From: Cereibacter changlensis JA139
GTDB taxonomy: Bacteria > Pseudomonadota > Alphaproteobacteria > Rhodobacterales > Rhodobacteraceae
Direction of reading: 5' to 3'
DNA: 64,000 nt
NCBI RefSeq assembly: GCF_003034985.1
Contig: NZ_PZKG01000005.1
Span: 1-64,000, forward strand
Positions within the stretch are counted from its first letter, which is position 1. Every line of letters starts with the position of its first letter. The position numbers and the translations under genes were made by a program. This document shows positions 34,146 to 43,183 of this stretch, piece by piece. A model generated the notes under the pieces. The model saw nothing but the letters and a program-made list of their open reading frames with translations. It was not told the DNA's origin and did no database searches.

Positions 34146-34526
34146 TCAATGCGCCGTCATGCGCGGCGGCTCGCGCCGGGTCGCCAGCACCACCGCGGCG
34201 GGGGGCGGGCCGGCCGCCCGGTCCGCGGCGGCCGGCAGTCCGCCGGTCAGCAGGTCGGCCAGCCGCAGCAGGCCCGGCGACCAGTCGGAGGGGTCGAGAT
34301 CGCAGAACACTTGCAGGTCGCCCGGCGTCATGCGGAACAGCGCGCAGCAGGGCCGGCTGCAGCCCTCGAGCCGGACATGGCCCTGCATCTCGAATTCCGG
34401 GGCCAGCAGCGGCGCGGCCTTCTCGACCGAGGCGGCCAGCTGCCGCACCACGGCCAGCCCGATGTGGCAGGGCTCGCCGGTGTGGCGGCATATGGTGGAG
34501 AGGTAGGTTCTTTCGCTCGTCGTCAT
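34146..34526 (-). CDS. DUF1636-type putative metal-binding protein
   Basis: 126 residues, Cys-rich with ICRHTGEPCHIG at the N-terminus and EGCSRPCCALF in the middle, a set of four to six thiols plus His suited to metal binding; this is the DUF1636 pattern. Such genes are often found next to cobalamin or cobalt genes. The ATG at 34526 follows GGAGGGCG. It is controlled by its own cobalamin riboswitch, which argues for a role in corrinoid or cobalt handling. Confidence 0.82.
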   Translation of the reverse strand: MTTSERTYLSTICRHTGEPCHIGLAVVRQLAASVEKAAPLLAPEFEMQGHVRLEGCSRPCCALFRMTPGDLQVFCDLDPSDWSPGLLRLADLLTGGLPAAADRAAGPPPAAVVLATRREPPRMTAH

Positions 34527-34599
34527 CGCGCCCTCCGCGCCTGGGGAGCGGGCGGGCGAGGGCGGTCGGCGGCGGGCCGCGACCAGCCTGCGCCCGGGA

Positions 34600-34815
34600 C
34601 ACCCCGCCCGGTTCCAACAGTCCACGACGGCAGGTCTCCTGACTCGCGGGTCGCCGCTTGCCCCGCCCTTCCCGGCCCGTCCTTGGCCAGTGGGCATGTC
34701 GGGGCTCGCTCGCCGCCTACAGTTGCGGGGGCAGTCGCGGCCTGGGGCCGGAGCCCGCACCGCATTCCCTCTTCGCCCGGAGCGGCCTCCGGGAACCGTC
34801 CCGCCCAGCATCGCC
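34600..34815 (-). ncRNA. Cobalamin riboswitch 2 (DUF1636 gene)
   Basis: Minus-strand conserved blocks: GAGGGAATGCGGTG (near 34765), CTGCCCCCGCAACTGTA (near 34725), CCCACTGG, GGGAAGGGC and the B12 box AGTCAGGAGACCTGCC (34644-34629). It is a second complete aptamer, about 700 nt from the first. The two share the 15-nt downstream sequence GGACACCCCGCCCGG (plus-strand orientation, 34597-34611 and 33899-33913). Confidence 0.94.
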
Positions 34816-34963
34816 CCGCCGCGCCCGTCGCGCAAGGGCCTGTCGCGGCGCCCGGCTGCGTCACGTCGCGCGGGGCGAGCGTTGCGGGAGTCCAGCATGT
34901 GGAAGGGGCGCCGCCGCCGCGCCCGGGTTTTTTCGCGTCCGAGCGGTGTTCCGACGCATTCCG

Positions 34964-35032
34964 GCTTGCAAGCTCGGCTTCAAGCCTCCTATCCTGAGCG
35001 TCGCAGTAGCCGGAAGGTCCACATGATGGACC
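34964..35032 (+). promoter_or_regulatory. Promoter and palindromes upstream of the TRAP operon
   Basis: TTGCAA (34966-34971) and TATCCT (34990-34995) with an 18-nt spacer are a plausible sigma-70 promoter. The perfect palindrome GCTTGCAAGC (34964-34973) overlaps the -35, GGCTT-C-AAGCC (34976-34986) lies in the spacer, and GGTCCA-CATGA-TGGACC (35016-35032) lies near the start of the transcript. These are candidate operators, perhaps for the IclR regulator encoded downstream. Confidence 0.45.
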
Positions 35033-35077
35033 GACCGGACGGGGTTGGGAGGCCCCGGCTGCCAGAGGGAGGAAGAC

Positions 35078-36955
35078 ATGCAACTGACCGACGCGCAGGC
35101 GGAGGCCGAGCTGGGGCTTGGCGGCATCGAGGCATTCGCCGAACCCAAGCGCGCCGAGCGCTGGATGCGCCCGGTGGAGCTCGTGGCTGCCGCCCTCCTG
35201 CTCCTGATGATCGTCATGGTGCTGGCCAATGTCTTCTTCCGCTACGTCCTCGCCCAGCCGCTGATCTGGGGCGACGAGGTCGCCTCGCTCAGCTTCATCT
35301 GGATGGCGATGCTCGGCGCGGCGCTGGCGGTGGACCGGCACGAGCACATGAAGCTCACCATCTTCCTGCCGCTGATGCCCCCCGCCGTCGCCCGCGCCGC
35401 CGAGATCGCCGGGCAGGTGCTGGTTTGCCTGCTTCTCCTGCGCCTGCTGCCGGTGGCCATCGAATATGCCTATGAGGAATCCTACGTCACCTCGCCCGCC
35501 CTCGGCCTGCCGATGACATGGCGCGCCTCGGCGCTGCCGGTCGGCATGGGGCTGATGGCGGTGCTGATGGTGCTTTCGGTCGTCCGCACCCGCGCCTGGG
35601 GCGTCATCGCCGCCACGCTGCTGATCACCGCTGCCGTCGTGGCGCTGCTGTGGTTCGCCCGGCCCTCCATGCTTGCCCTGGGCAACTGGAACCTGCCGCT
35701 CTACCTCGGCCTCTTCGTCGCGCTCCTGCTCGCCATCGGTGTGCCCATCGCCTTCTGCTTCGCCCTCGGCACGCTGGCCTACATGACCTTCGCCACCAAC
35801 GCCCCGGTCTTCGTGATGATCGGTCGGATAGACGAAGGCATGTCCTCGATCATCCTGCTGTCGGTGCCGGTCTTCGTGCTTCTGGGCTGCATCCTCGACG
35901 CCACCGGCATGGGCCGGGCCATCGTCATGTTCCTCGCCTCGATGCTGCAGCATGTGAAGGCGGGGATGAGCTATGTGCTCCTTGGCTCGATGTTCCTCGT
36001 CTCCGGCATCTCCGGCTCCAAGGTGTCCGACATGGCGACCGTGGCCCCGGCGCTGTTCCCCGAGATGAAGCGGCGCGGCCATTCCCCGCCCGAGATGACC
36101 GCGCTTCTGGCGACAGGCGCGGCCATGGCCGACACCGTGCCGCCCTCCATCGTGCTGATCGTGCTGGGCTCCGTCGCCGGCGTCTCCATCGCCGGGCTCT
36201 TCACCTCGGGCTTCGCCATCGCCATGGTGCTTCTCGTGGTGCTCGCGCTCCTCGCCCGCTGGAAGGCCCGGCACGAGATCATGGCCGGCGTGCGCCGCGC
36301 CAGCTTCCGCGACGTCGTCAAGGCGCTGGTCATCGCCGCCCCGGCGCTGGTCCTCCCGTTCATGATCCGCAGCCTCGTCGGCGGCGGCGTCGCCACCGCA
36401 ACCGAGGTCTCCACCATCGCCGTGGTCTATGCCTTCGTCATCGGCATCGTGCTCTACGGCGGCATCCCGAAGAAGAAGCTCCTGCCGATGCTGGTCGAGA
36501 CCGCCGCCATGTCCGGCGCGATCCTCCTGATCCTCGGCGCCGCCTCCTCGATGGCCTGGGCGCTGACGCAATCGGGCTTCGCGCGCGATCTCATGGCCTT
36601 CGTCACCGCGCTGCCCGGCGGCTGGGGCGTGTTCATGCTCGCCTCCATCGCGATCTTCCTCGTGCTCGGCTGCGTGCTCGAAGGCCTGCCCGCCATCGTG
36701 CTGCTGGCGCCGATCATGTTCCCCATCGCGCGGGGGCTCGGGATCAACGACATCCACTATGCCATGGTCATCGTCACCGCGATGAACATCGGGCTGATGG
36801 CCCCGCCCATCGGCATCGGCTTCTACATCGCCTGCAAGATCGCCAAGGTGCCCGCCGACGCGGTGATGGCCAGGATCTGGCCCTATCTGCTGGCCCTGCT
36901 GATCGGTCTCGGCGTCATCGCCGCCGTGCCGTGGTTCTCGACCGCATTGCTTTGA
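35078..36955 (+). CDS. TRAP transporter fused small and large permease (DctQM)
   Basis: 625 residues. Residues 1-170 are the DctQ part (four helices; ANVFFRYVLAQPLIWGDEVASLSFIW), and about 200-625 are DctM (FVLLGCILDATGMGRAIV, SGISGSKVSDMATVAPALFPEMKRRG, LMAPPIGIGFYIACKIA). Fused QM proteins are known in TRAP systems. The ATG at 35078 follows GGGAGGAAG. It imports an organic acid, driven by an ion gradient, together with the binding protein encoded next. Confidence 0.93.
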   Translation: MQLTDAQAEAELGLGGIEAFAEPKRAERWMRPVELVAAALLLLMIVMVLANVFFRYVLAQPLIWGDEVASLSFIWMAMLGAALAVDRHEHMKLTIFLPLMPPAVARAAEIAGQVLVCLLLLRLLPVAIEYAYEESYVTSPALGLPMTWRASALPVGMGLMAVLMVLSVVRTRAWGVIAATLLITAAVVALLWFARPSMLALGNWNLPLYLGLFVALLLAIGVPIAFCFALGTLAYMTFATNAPVFVMIGRIDEGMSSIILLSVPVFVLLGCILDATGMGRAIVMFLASMLQHVKAGMSYVLLGSMFLVSGISGSKVSDMATVAPALFPEMKRRGHSPPEMTALLATGAAMADTVPPSIVLIVLGSVAGVSIAGLFTSGFAIAMVLLVVLALLARWKARHEIMAGVRRASFRDVVKALVIAAPALVLPFMIRSLVGGGVATATEVSTIAVVYAFVIGIVLYGGIPKKKLLPMLVETAAMSGAILLILGAASSMAWALTQSGFARDLMAFVTALPGGWGVFMLASIAIFLVLGCVLEGLPAIVLLAPIMFPIARGLGINDIHYAMVIVTAMNIGLMAPPIGIGFYIACKIAKVPADAVMARIWPYLLALLIGLGVIAAVPWFSTALL

Positions 36956-36977
36956 AAACCCTGAGGAGGAGGAACTC

Positions 36978-37994
36978 ATGAGCATCACCCGCCGCTCGAT
37001 CTTGCTGGGCGCAACCGCAGGCGTCCTTGCCGCGCCGTTCATCCGGCCCGCTGGCGCGCAATCCGCCGAATTCACCTACAAGCTGGCCAACAACCAGCCG
37101 CTGACCCACCCGAGCAACATCCGCGGCGCCGAGGCCGTGGCCGCGATCCTCGAGGAATCCGGGGGCCGCGTCGATATCCAGATCTTCCCCTCCAACCAGC
37201 TCGGCGCCGATACCGACGTGCTGGGCCAGCTGCGCGCCGGCGGGGTGGAGTTCTTCCTGCTCTCGCCGGTGATCCTGTCGACGCTGGTGCCCAATGCTTC
37301 GATCAACGGCATCGGCTTCGCCTTCCCGGACTACGACGCGGTCTGGAAGGCGATGGACGGCGAGCTGGGCGCCTATGCCCGCGGCCAGATCGAGGATGCC
37401 GGCCTCGTGGTGATGGACAAGATCTGGGACAACGGTTTCCGCCAGACGACCACCTCCACCAAGCCCATCGTGACGCCCGCCGATCTCGAAGGCTTCAAGA
37501 TCCGCGTCCCGGTCTCGCCGCTCTGGACCTCGATGTTCACCGCCTTCGGCTCGGCCCCCACCTCGATCAACTTCGCCGAGGTCTATTCCGCGCTGCAGAC
37601 CGGCGTCGTCGACGGGCAGGAGAACCCGCTGTCGATCATGAAGGTCGCCAAGCTCTGGGAAGTGCAGAAATACTGCTCGATGACCAACCACATGTGGGAT
37701 GGCTTCTGGCTCTTGGGCAACCGTCGCGCCTGGGCGGCGCTGCCGGAGGATCTGCAGGAGATCGTCTCGAAGCACTTCAACGCCTCCGCCGACAAGCAGC
37801 GCGCCGATGTCATGGCCCTGAACACCTCGCTGCGCGGCGAGCTGGAGGCCGAGGGCTTCGTCTTCAACGACGTCGATCCGGCGCCCTTCGAAGCCAAGCT
37901 GCGCGAGGCCGGCTTCTACGCCGAGTGGAAGAAGACCTATGGCGACGACGCCTGGGCGATCCTCGAAAGCGCCATCGGGCGCACCCTGGCCTGA
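36978..37994 (+). CDS. TRAP transporter substrate-binding protein (DctP family)
   Basis: 338 residues. The N-terminus SITRRSILLGATAGVLAAPFIRPAGAQ is a Tat-type signal. The body carries LEGFKIRVPVSPLWTSMFTAFGSAPTSINFAEVYSALQTGVVDGQENP, the DctP region with the Arg that clamps the substrate carboxylate. The GAGGAGGA ribosome site is strong. Neighbouring CoA-ligase and thiolase genes suggest the ligand is a carboxylic acid later activated to a CoA ester. Confidence 0.93.
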   Translation: MSITRRSILLGATAGVLAAPFIRPAGAQSAEFTYKLANNQPLTHPSNIRGAEAVAAILEESGGRVDIQIFPSNQLGADTDVLGQLRAGGVEFFLLSPVILSTLVPNASINGIGFAFPDYDAVWKAMDGELGAYARGQIEDAGLVVMDKIWDNGFRQTTTSTKPIVTPADLEGFKIRVPVSPLWTSMFTAFGSAPTSINFAEVYSALQTGVVDGQENPLSIMKVAKLWEVQKYCSMTNHMWDGFWLLGNRRAWAALPEDLQEIVSKHFNASADKQRADVMALNTSLRGELEAEGFVFNDVDPAPFEAKLREAGFYAEWKKTYGDDAWAILESAIGRTLA

Positions 37995-38004
37995 GGCGCG
38001 CGCC

Positions 38005-38817
38005 GTGACCCTGCCGATGCCGAGCCCTCTGCCTCTCGACGCCCCTTCGGGGGCGGCGGGATCGCAGTCGGTGCAGCGCGCGCTGTCGCTCCTGTCGCTG
38101 GTCGGCAGGGGCGGCAGCGCCGGTCTGGGTCTGGCGCAACTGACCGCCGCGGCGGGGCTGACGCGCCCCACCGTGCGGCGGCTTCTGGTCGCGCTGGGAA
38201 CGGCGCGGCTGGTCGAGCAGGACGCGGTGACGCGGCGCTATCACCTCGGCCCCGAGGCCTATCTGCTGGCGAGCTTCGCCGCCCCCCGCCACGGCATCCT
38301 GTCGCATGCCGCCGACAGCCTGAAGCGCCTCGCCGCCGAGACCGGCGACACGGCCTTCCTCTCGGTGCAGCAGGACGATCATGTGCTCTGCCTCGCGCAT
38401 GAGGAGGGCAGCTTCCCGATCCGCACCCATGCGCTGAAGGCGGGCGACCGAAACCCGATCGGGCTCGGCGCCGGGGGGCTCGCGCTTCTCGCGGCGATGC
38501 CCGAAGCCGAGGCCGAGGCGCTGCTGCAGCGCATCGCCGCCCTGCCGTTGAAACCCGCGCTGCAGGATCTGCGCGCCGATGTCGCCCGCGCCCGCTCTCT
38601 GGGCCATGCGGTGAACCCCGGGCGGGTGGTGCAGGGCTCCTGGGGCATCGGCGTCGCGCTGCGCTGGCCCGATGGCCATCTCGCCGCCGCGCTTTCCGTC
38701 GCCGCCATCGAGGACCGCATGGGCCCCGACCGCCAGCCTGCGCTGGTGGCGCTCCTGCACCGCGAGGCCGCCCGCGTCGAGGCGCGGCTCGCCCGACATT
38801 TCGCCCCCTCTGACTGA
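38005..38817 (+). CDS. IclR-family transcriptional regulator
   Basis: 270 residues from GTG 38005 (TGAGGCG 7 nt upstream); ATG at 38017 is the alternative. The N-terminal helix-turn-helix is LGLAQLTAAAGLTRPTVRRLLVALGTARLVEQD, and the C-terminal ligand-binding domain includes GDTAFLSVQQDDHVLCL and the LPLKPALQDL segment. It lies between the transporter and enzyme genes and probably senses the substrate or a CoA derivative. Confidence 0.88.
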   Translation: MTLPMPSPLPLDAPSGAAGSQSVQRALSLLSLVGRGGSAGLGLAQLTAAAGLTRPTVRRLLVALGTARLVEQDAVTRRYHLGPEAYLLASFAAPRHGILSHAADSLKRLAAETGDTAFLSVQQDDHVLCLAHEEGSFPIRTHALKAGDRNPIGLGAGGLALLAAMPEAEAEALLQRIAALPLKPALQDLRADVARARSLGHAVNPGRVVQGSWGIGVALRWPDGHLAAALSVAAIEDRMGPDRQPALVALLHREAARVEARLARHFAPSD

Positions 38818-38829
38818 CAGGAGACCCTC

Positions 38830-39999
38830 ATGTCCGAAGCACTGATCGTTGGCTGGGCCCACACCAAGTTCGGCAAGGCCGAAGCGCCCGACACCACCGC
38901 CCTGATGGCCGAGGTGGCCCGCCCCGCGCTGGACCATGCCGGCATCCCGCCCGAGGCGGTCGATGGCATCTTCGTCGGCGTCTACAACAACGGCTTCTCG
39001 CGGCAGGATTTCCAGGGTGCGCTCGTCGCCATGGGCACGCCGGAACTGGCGGGCATCCCCTTCCTGCGCACCGAGAACGCCTGCGCCACCGGCTCGGCGG
39101 CACTCTATGCCGCGGCGGATTTCATCGCCTCTGGCCGGGGGCGCGTCGCGCTGGTGGTCGGCGCCGAGAAGATGACCGCGACGCCGATGGAGGAGGTGGG
39201 CAACATCCTGCTCTCCGCCAGCCATGTGCCGGAAGAGGCCGCCATCGACGGCGGCTTTGCCGGGGTCTTCGGCCAGATCGCCAACAGCTATTTCCAGCGC
39301 CATGGCGACCGCTCGGAAGAGATGGCGATGATCGCGGCGAAGAACCACGCCAATGGTATGCGCAACCCTCTGGCCCATATGCAGAAGGATTTCGGCTTCG
39401 ACTTCTGCAACCGTCCCTCCGAGAAGAACCCGCTGGTCGCGGGTCCGCTGCGGCGCACCGACTGCTCGCTGGTTTCCGACGGCGCGGCGGCCATCGTGCT
39501 GGCCGATGCCGAGACGGCGGCGGGGCTGGCGCGGGCGCTGCGCTTCCGGGCGCGGGCGCAGGCGGGCGACATCCTCGCGCTGTCGCGCCGCGACCTCATC
39601 GCCTTCGACGGCGCGCGGCGGGCTTGGGCTCAGGCATTGGCGCAGGCGGGGGTGGCGATCACCGATCTCGATCTGGTGGAGACACATGACTGCTTCACCG
39701 TGGCCGAGATGATCGAATACGAAGCGATGGGCCTCGCCGCCCCCGGCGAAGGCTGGAAAGTGGCGCGCGACGGCACCACCCGGCGCGATGGCGCCTTGCC
39801 GGTGAACTTGTCAGGCGGGTTGAAGTCACGCGGCCATCCCATTGGCGCGACCGGGGTTTCCCAGCATGTGATGGTGGCGATGCAGCTGATGGGCGAGGCG
39901 GGCGAGATGCAGAAGCCCGGCGCTGAACTGGGGGGCGTCTTCAACATGGGTGGTGCTGCAGTGGCCAATTACTGCTCGATCCTGGAGCGGGTCAGATGA
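38830..39999 (+). CDS. Thiolase-family acyl-CoA acyltransferase
   Basis: 389 residues. Active-site Cys85 in TENACATGSAAL, THDCFTVAEM with the catalytic His, and GLKSRGHPIGATG near the C-terminus place it in the thiolase superfamily, in the SCP2-like/acetyl-CoA acetyltransferase branch. It should cleave or form a beta-ketoacyl-CoA. ATGA overlap with the ligase gene downstream indicates a shared pathway. Confidence 0.88.
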   Translation: MSEALIVGWAHTKFGKAEAPDTTALMAEVARPALDHAGIPPEAVDGIFVGVYNNGFSRQDFQGALVAMGTPELAGIPFLRTENACATGSAALYAAADFIASGRGRVALVVGAEKMTATPMEEVGNILLSASHVPEEAAIDGGFAGVFGQIANSYFQRHGDRSEEMAMIAAKNHANGMRNPLAHMQKDFGFDFCNRPSEKNPLVAGPLRRTDCSLVSDGAAAIVLADAETAAGLARALRFRARAQAGDILALSRRDLIAFDGARRAWAQALAQAGVAITDLDLVETHDCFTVAEMIEYEAMGLAAPGEGWKVARDGTTRRDGALPVNLSGGLKSRGHPIGATGVSQHVMVAMQLMGEAGEMQKPGAELGGVFNMGGAAVANYCSILERVR

Positions 40000-41603
40000 G
40001 CGATCCCAAGGGCGGCGTCGCGCCGGTCTCGACCCGGGTGATGAACCTCGCCACGCTCCTGACCCAGAGCGCGCGGCGCGATCCGGAAGGCATCGCGCTG
40101 GTGATGGGCGAGGCGCGCTGGACCTGGGCCGACTTCGAGGCGCGCACCGACGCGCTGGCCGCCGCGTTGCAGCAGCGCTACGGGGTGCAGAAGGGCGACC
40201 GGGTGATGTGCCAGTCGCAGAACTGCCTCGAGATGCTGCAGGCGATGTTCGCCGTCTGGCGCGTCGGCGCGGTCTGGGTGCCCGCCAACTTCCGCCAGAC
40301 GCCGGAGGAGGTGGTTTACCTCACCCGGTCCTCCGGCGCCTCGCTGATGCTCTGCAACGCGGCCTTCCCCGACCATGCCGCGGCCAGCGCCGAGCATTGC
40401 GACGGGCTGCAGCTCCTGTCCTTCGGCGCCGCCGACTTCGGCCCCTCGGTCGAGGATCTGACCGCCACCCATGCCGGGCAGAAGCCGCAGGTTGCGGCTG
40501 TCAACCGCGACGATCCCTGCTGGTTCTTCTTCACCTCAGGCACCACCGGGCGGCCCAAGGCCTCGGTGCTGACCCATGGCCAGATGGCTTTCGTGGTGAC
40601 GAACCATCTGGCCGATCTGATGCCCGGCCTCACCTCCGCCGACGCCTCGCTGGTGGTGGCGCCGTTGTCGCATGGCGCGGGGGTGCATCAGCTGACCCAG
40701 ATCGCGCGCGGAGTGAAGACGGTGCTGCTGCCCACCGACCGCTTCGACGTTCCGACCGCCTGGGCGTTGGTGAAGGAGTGGCGGGTCTCCACCATGTTCA
40801 CCGTGCCGACGATCCTGAAGCTGCTGGTCGAGCATCCCTCGACCGCCGGGGCCGATACCTCCTCGTTGCGCTATGTGATCTATGCCGGCGCGCCGATGTA
40901 TCGCGTGGATCAGCAGAAGGCGCTTCAGGTGCTGGGGCCAGTCCTCGTGCAATATTTCGGCTTGGGCGAATGCACCGGCAATATCACGGTTTTGCCGAAC
41001 GATCTTCATGTGATGGATGATGGTCCGCTGGCCCGCATCGGTACCTGCGGCCACGCCCGCACCGGGATTGAGATCCAGATCCAGGACGATGCCGGGCAGG
41101 AGGTGGCGCCGGGCCAGACGGGCGAGATCTGCGTCATCGGCCCGGCGGTCTTTGCCGGCTATTACGACAACCCCGAGGCCAATGCGAAGGCCTTCCGCGA
41201 CGGCTGGTTCCGCACCGGCGACCTTGGTCATATGGACGAGGCGGGCTTCCTCTACATCACCGGGCGGCAGTCCGACATGTTCATCTCGGGCGGCTCCAAC
41301 GTCTATCCGCGCGAGATCGAGGAGAAGATCCTGACTCACCCGGCGATCAGCGAGGTCGCCGTGCTGGGCATGCCCGACCCGCTCTGGGGCGAGGTCGGCT
41401 GGGCGGTCTGCGTTCCGGCGCCGGGAGCGGCCGTGACCGAGGCGGAGCTGACGGCGCATCTCGAGGGCAAGCTTGCCCGCTACAAGATGCCCAAGCGCGT
41501 GGTTCTCTGGGAGGCGCTGCCGAAATCGGCCTATGGCAAGATCACCAAGAAGATGATCCGCGACGAGCTCACCGCCCGCGGCCTCGCCGGAGAGCCCGCA
41601 TGA
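39996..41603 (+). CDS. Acyl-CoA synthetase (AMP-forming ligase)
   Basis: 535 residues. FFTSGTTGRPKASVLTHGQM is the AMP-binding P-loop, GLGECTGN the second motif, and DGWFRTGDLGHMDEAGFLYITGRQSDMF the hinge region. The catalytic Lys is in PKSAYGKITKKM near the end. It activates a carboxylate to its CoA thioester; chain type is unknown. Coupled by overlaps to the thiolase and the DUF296-like gene. Confidence 0.92.
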   Translation: MSDPKGGVAPVSTRVMNLATLLTQSARRDPEGIALVMGEARWTWADFEARTDALAAALQQRYGVQKGDRVMCQSQNCLEMLQAMFAVWRVGAVWVPANFRQTPEEVVYLTRSSGASLMLCNAAFPDHAAASAEHCDGLQLLSFGAADFGPSVEDLTATHAGQKPQVAAVNRDDPCWFFFTSGTTGRPKASVLTHGQMAFVVTNHLADLMPGLTSADASLVVAPLSHGAGVHQLTQIARGVKTVLLPTDRFDVPTAWALVKEWRVSTMFTVPTILKLLVEHPSTAGADTSSLRYVIYAGAPMYRVDQQKALQVLGPVLVQYFGLGECTGNITVLPNDLHVMDDGPLARIGTCGHARTGIEIQIQDDAGQEVAPGQTGEICVIGPAVFAGYYDNPEANAKAFRDGWFRTGDLGHMDEAGFLYITGRQSDMFISGGSNVYPREIEEKILTHPAISEVAVLGMPDPLWGEVGWAVCVPAPGAAVTEAELTAHLEGKLARYKMPKRVVLWEALPKSAYGKITKKMIRDELTARGLAGEPA

Positions 41604-42418
41604 TCCACCCCGGACCCCGCGCGCCCGAACGGGCGGTGGCGCGGCGCACGGTGCTGCGCCCGCTGCGCGGCATGCTGCCCAAAGGGCAGAGCGTGATGAA
41701 GGCAGTGGGTGAGCTTTTCGCCGCAAGCGGTTGCAAAGGCGGATTTCTTGCTCTCGACGGCGTCACCTGCGACCCACTGCGCTTCGTGCTGCCCGCGCTC
41801 TCCACCGACGGGCTGCATGCGGCCTGGTATTCCGACACCCACGCCCCGGAGGGCCGTGTCGCCGTTTCCCGCGCCACGGCCATCGTCGGCTGGCGCGACG
41901 GCGCGCCCTTCCTGCATTGCCACGGGCTCTGGACCCCCGGAGGCGTGACGCAGATGGGCCACCTCTTGCCCTTCGACTCGATGCTGGCCGAAGACGCCGA
42001 GGTCACCGGCCTCGGCAGCCCCGATTGCTGGTTCGAAAGCCTGCCCGATCCCGAGACAGCCTTCACCCTCTTCACCCCCGAGGGCGGCGGCGCCGGCCCG
42101 GCGCTCCTCGCCCGCATCCTGCCCGGCGAGGATTGCGTGACCGCGATCGAGGCGCTCTGCGCCGCCCATGGCATCACCGAAGCCGCGATCCACGGTGTCG
42201 GCAGCATCGACAATATCCGCTTCATTGAGGGCCATCGGATGGACTGCCTCGCCACCGAGCTGCGCTTCGACGGCGCCGTGCTGCGCAACGGCATCGCCAC
42301 GCTTGGCATCGAGGTGGTGGATATCCACGGCGCCATCGCCAGAGGCGCCCTGACGCGCGGCGAGAACCGCGTCGGCGTCACGCTTGAACTCGTCATCGAA
42401 CCCAAGGACATCACATGA
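41600..42418 (+). CDS. DUF296/PPC-like domain protein
   Basis: 272 residues that appear to contain two related halves (each with an H-G-x-G/H-C-H region: FLHCHGLWTPGGVTQMGHLLP and AAIHGVGSIDNIRF), recalling the AF0104/DUF296 fold. Members have been linked to DNA binding in plants, but bacterial examples in metabolic operons are uncharacterised. Overlap with the ligase upstream and SDR downstream implies a role in the same pathway. The fold call is moderate. Confidence 0.6.
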   Translation: MIHPGPRAPERAVARRTVLRPLRGMLPKGQSVMKAVGELFAASGCKGGFLALDGVTCDPLRFVLPALSTDGLHAAWYSDTHAPEGRVAVSRATAIVGWRDGAPFLHCHGLWTPGGVTQMGHLLPFDSMLAEDAEVTGLGSPDCWFESLPDPETAFTLFTPEGGGAGPALLARILPGEDCVTAIEALCAAHGITEAAIHGVGSIDNIRFIEGHRMDCLATELRFDGAVLRNGIATLGIEVVDIHGAIARGALTRGENRVGVTLELVIEPKDIT

Positions 42419-43173
42419 CCAAAGTCGCCCTCGTCACCGGAGCCTGCCGCGGCATCGGCCTCGCCGCCACCGAACTGTTCCTCGAGCAGGGCTGGCGCGT
42501 CGTCATGGTGGACCGCGACACCGAGGAGCTGCACAGCGCCGCCGGAAAGCTGGAGAACGTGCTGGCAGTCGAGGCCGACGTCTCGATCCCCGGGGATGTC
42601 GACCGCATGGTGGCAGAGGCGCTGGCGGGCTTCGGCCGGATCGATGCGCTGGTGAACAACGCCGGCGTGGCGCTGTTCTCGCGCGTCGGCCAGACGAGCT
42701 TCGAGGGCTGGCGCGAGGTGATGGCGACCAATCTCGACGGCGTCTTCCTCTGCACCCAGGCCGCGACCGAGGCTCTGGCCGAGACCCGCGGCGCCATCGT
42801 CAACATCGCCTCGATCTCGGGCCTGCGCGCCTCGACGCTGCGGGTGGCCTATGGCACCTCGAAGGCGGCGGTGATCCACATGACCAAGCAATATGCGGTC
42901 GAACTGGGCGAGCGCGGCATCCGGGTGAACTGCGTGGCGCCGGGGCCGGTGAAGACCAAGCTCGCCATGGCGGTGCATGCGCCCGAGATCATCTCGGCCT
43001 ATTACGACGCCATCCCGCTGAACCGCTACGGCGAGGCGCGCGAGCTGGCCGAGGCCATCGTCTTCCTCTGCTCCGACAAGGCGAGCTTCGTCACCGGGCA
43101 GACGCTGGCGGTGGATGGCGGCTTCGACGCGGCGGGGGTAGGCCTGCCGGCGCTACGGCGCGCCAACGAGTAG
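42415..43173 (+). CDS. SDR-family oxidoreductase
   Basis: 252 residues. TGACRGIGLAATELF cofactor loop, VNNAGVALFS, catalytic Ser in ASISG and YGTSKAA with Tyr and Lys, and PGPVKTKL after the active site are standard SDR features; the FabG/3-hydroxyacyl dehydrogenase group is closest. It ends the TRAP-thiolase-ligase operon and may oxidise the 3-hydroxyacyl intermediate for the thiolase. Confidence 0.9.
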   Translation: MTKVALVTGACRGIGLAATELFLEQGWRVVMVDRDTEELHSAAGKLENVLAVEADVSIPGDVDRMVAEALAGFGRIDALVNNAGVALFSRVGQTSFEGWREVMATNLDGVFLCTQAATEALAETRGAIVNIASISGLRASTLRVAYGTSKAAVIHMTKQYAVELGERGIRVNCVAPGPVKTKLAMAVHAPEIISAYYDAIPLNRYGEARELAEAIVFLCSDKASFVTGQTLAVDGGFDAAGVGLPALRRANE

Positions 43174-43183
43174 GCCGTCGTGG

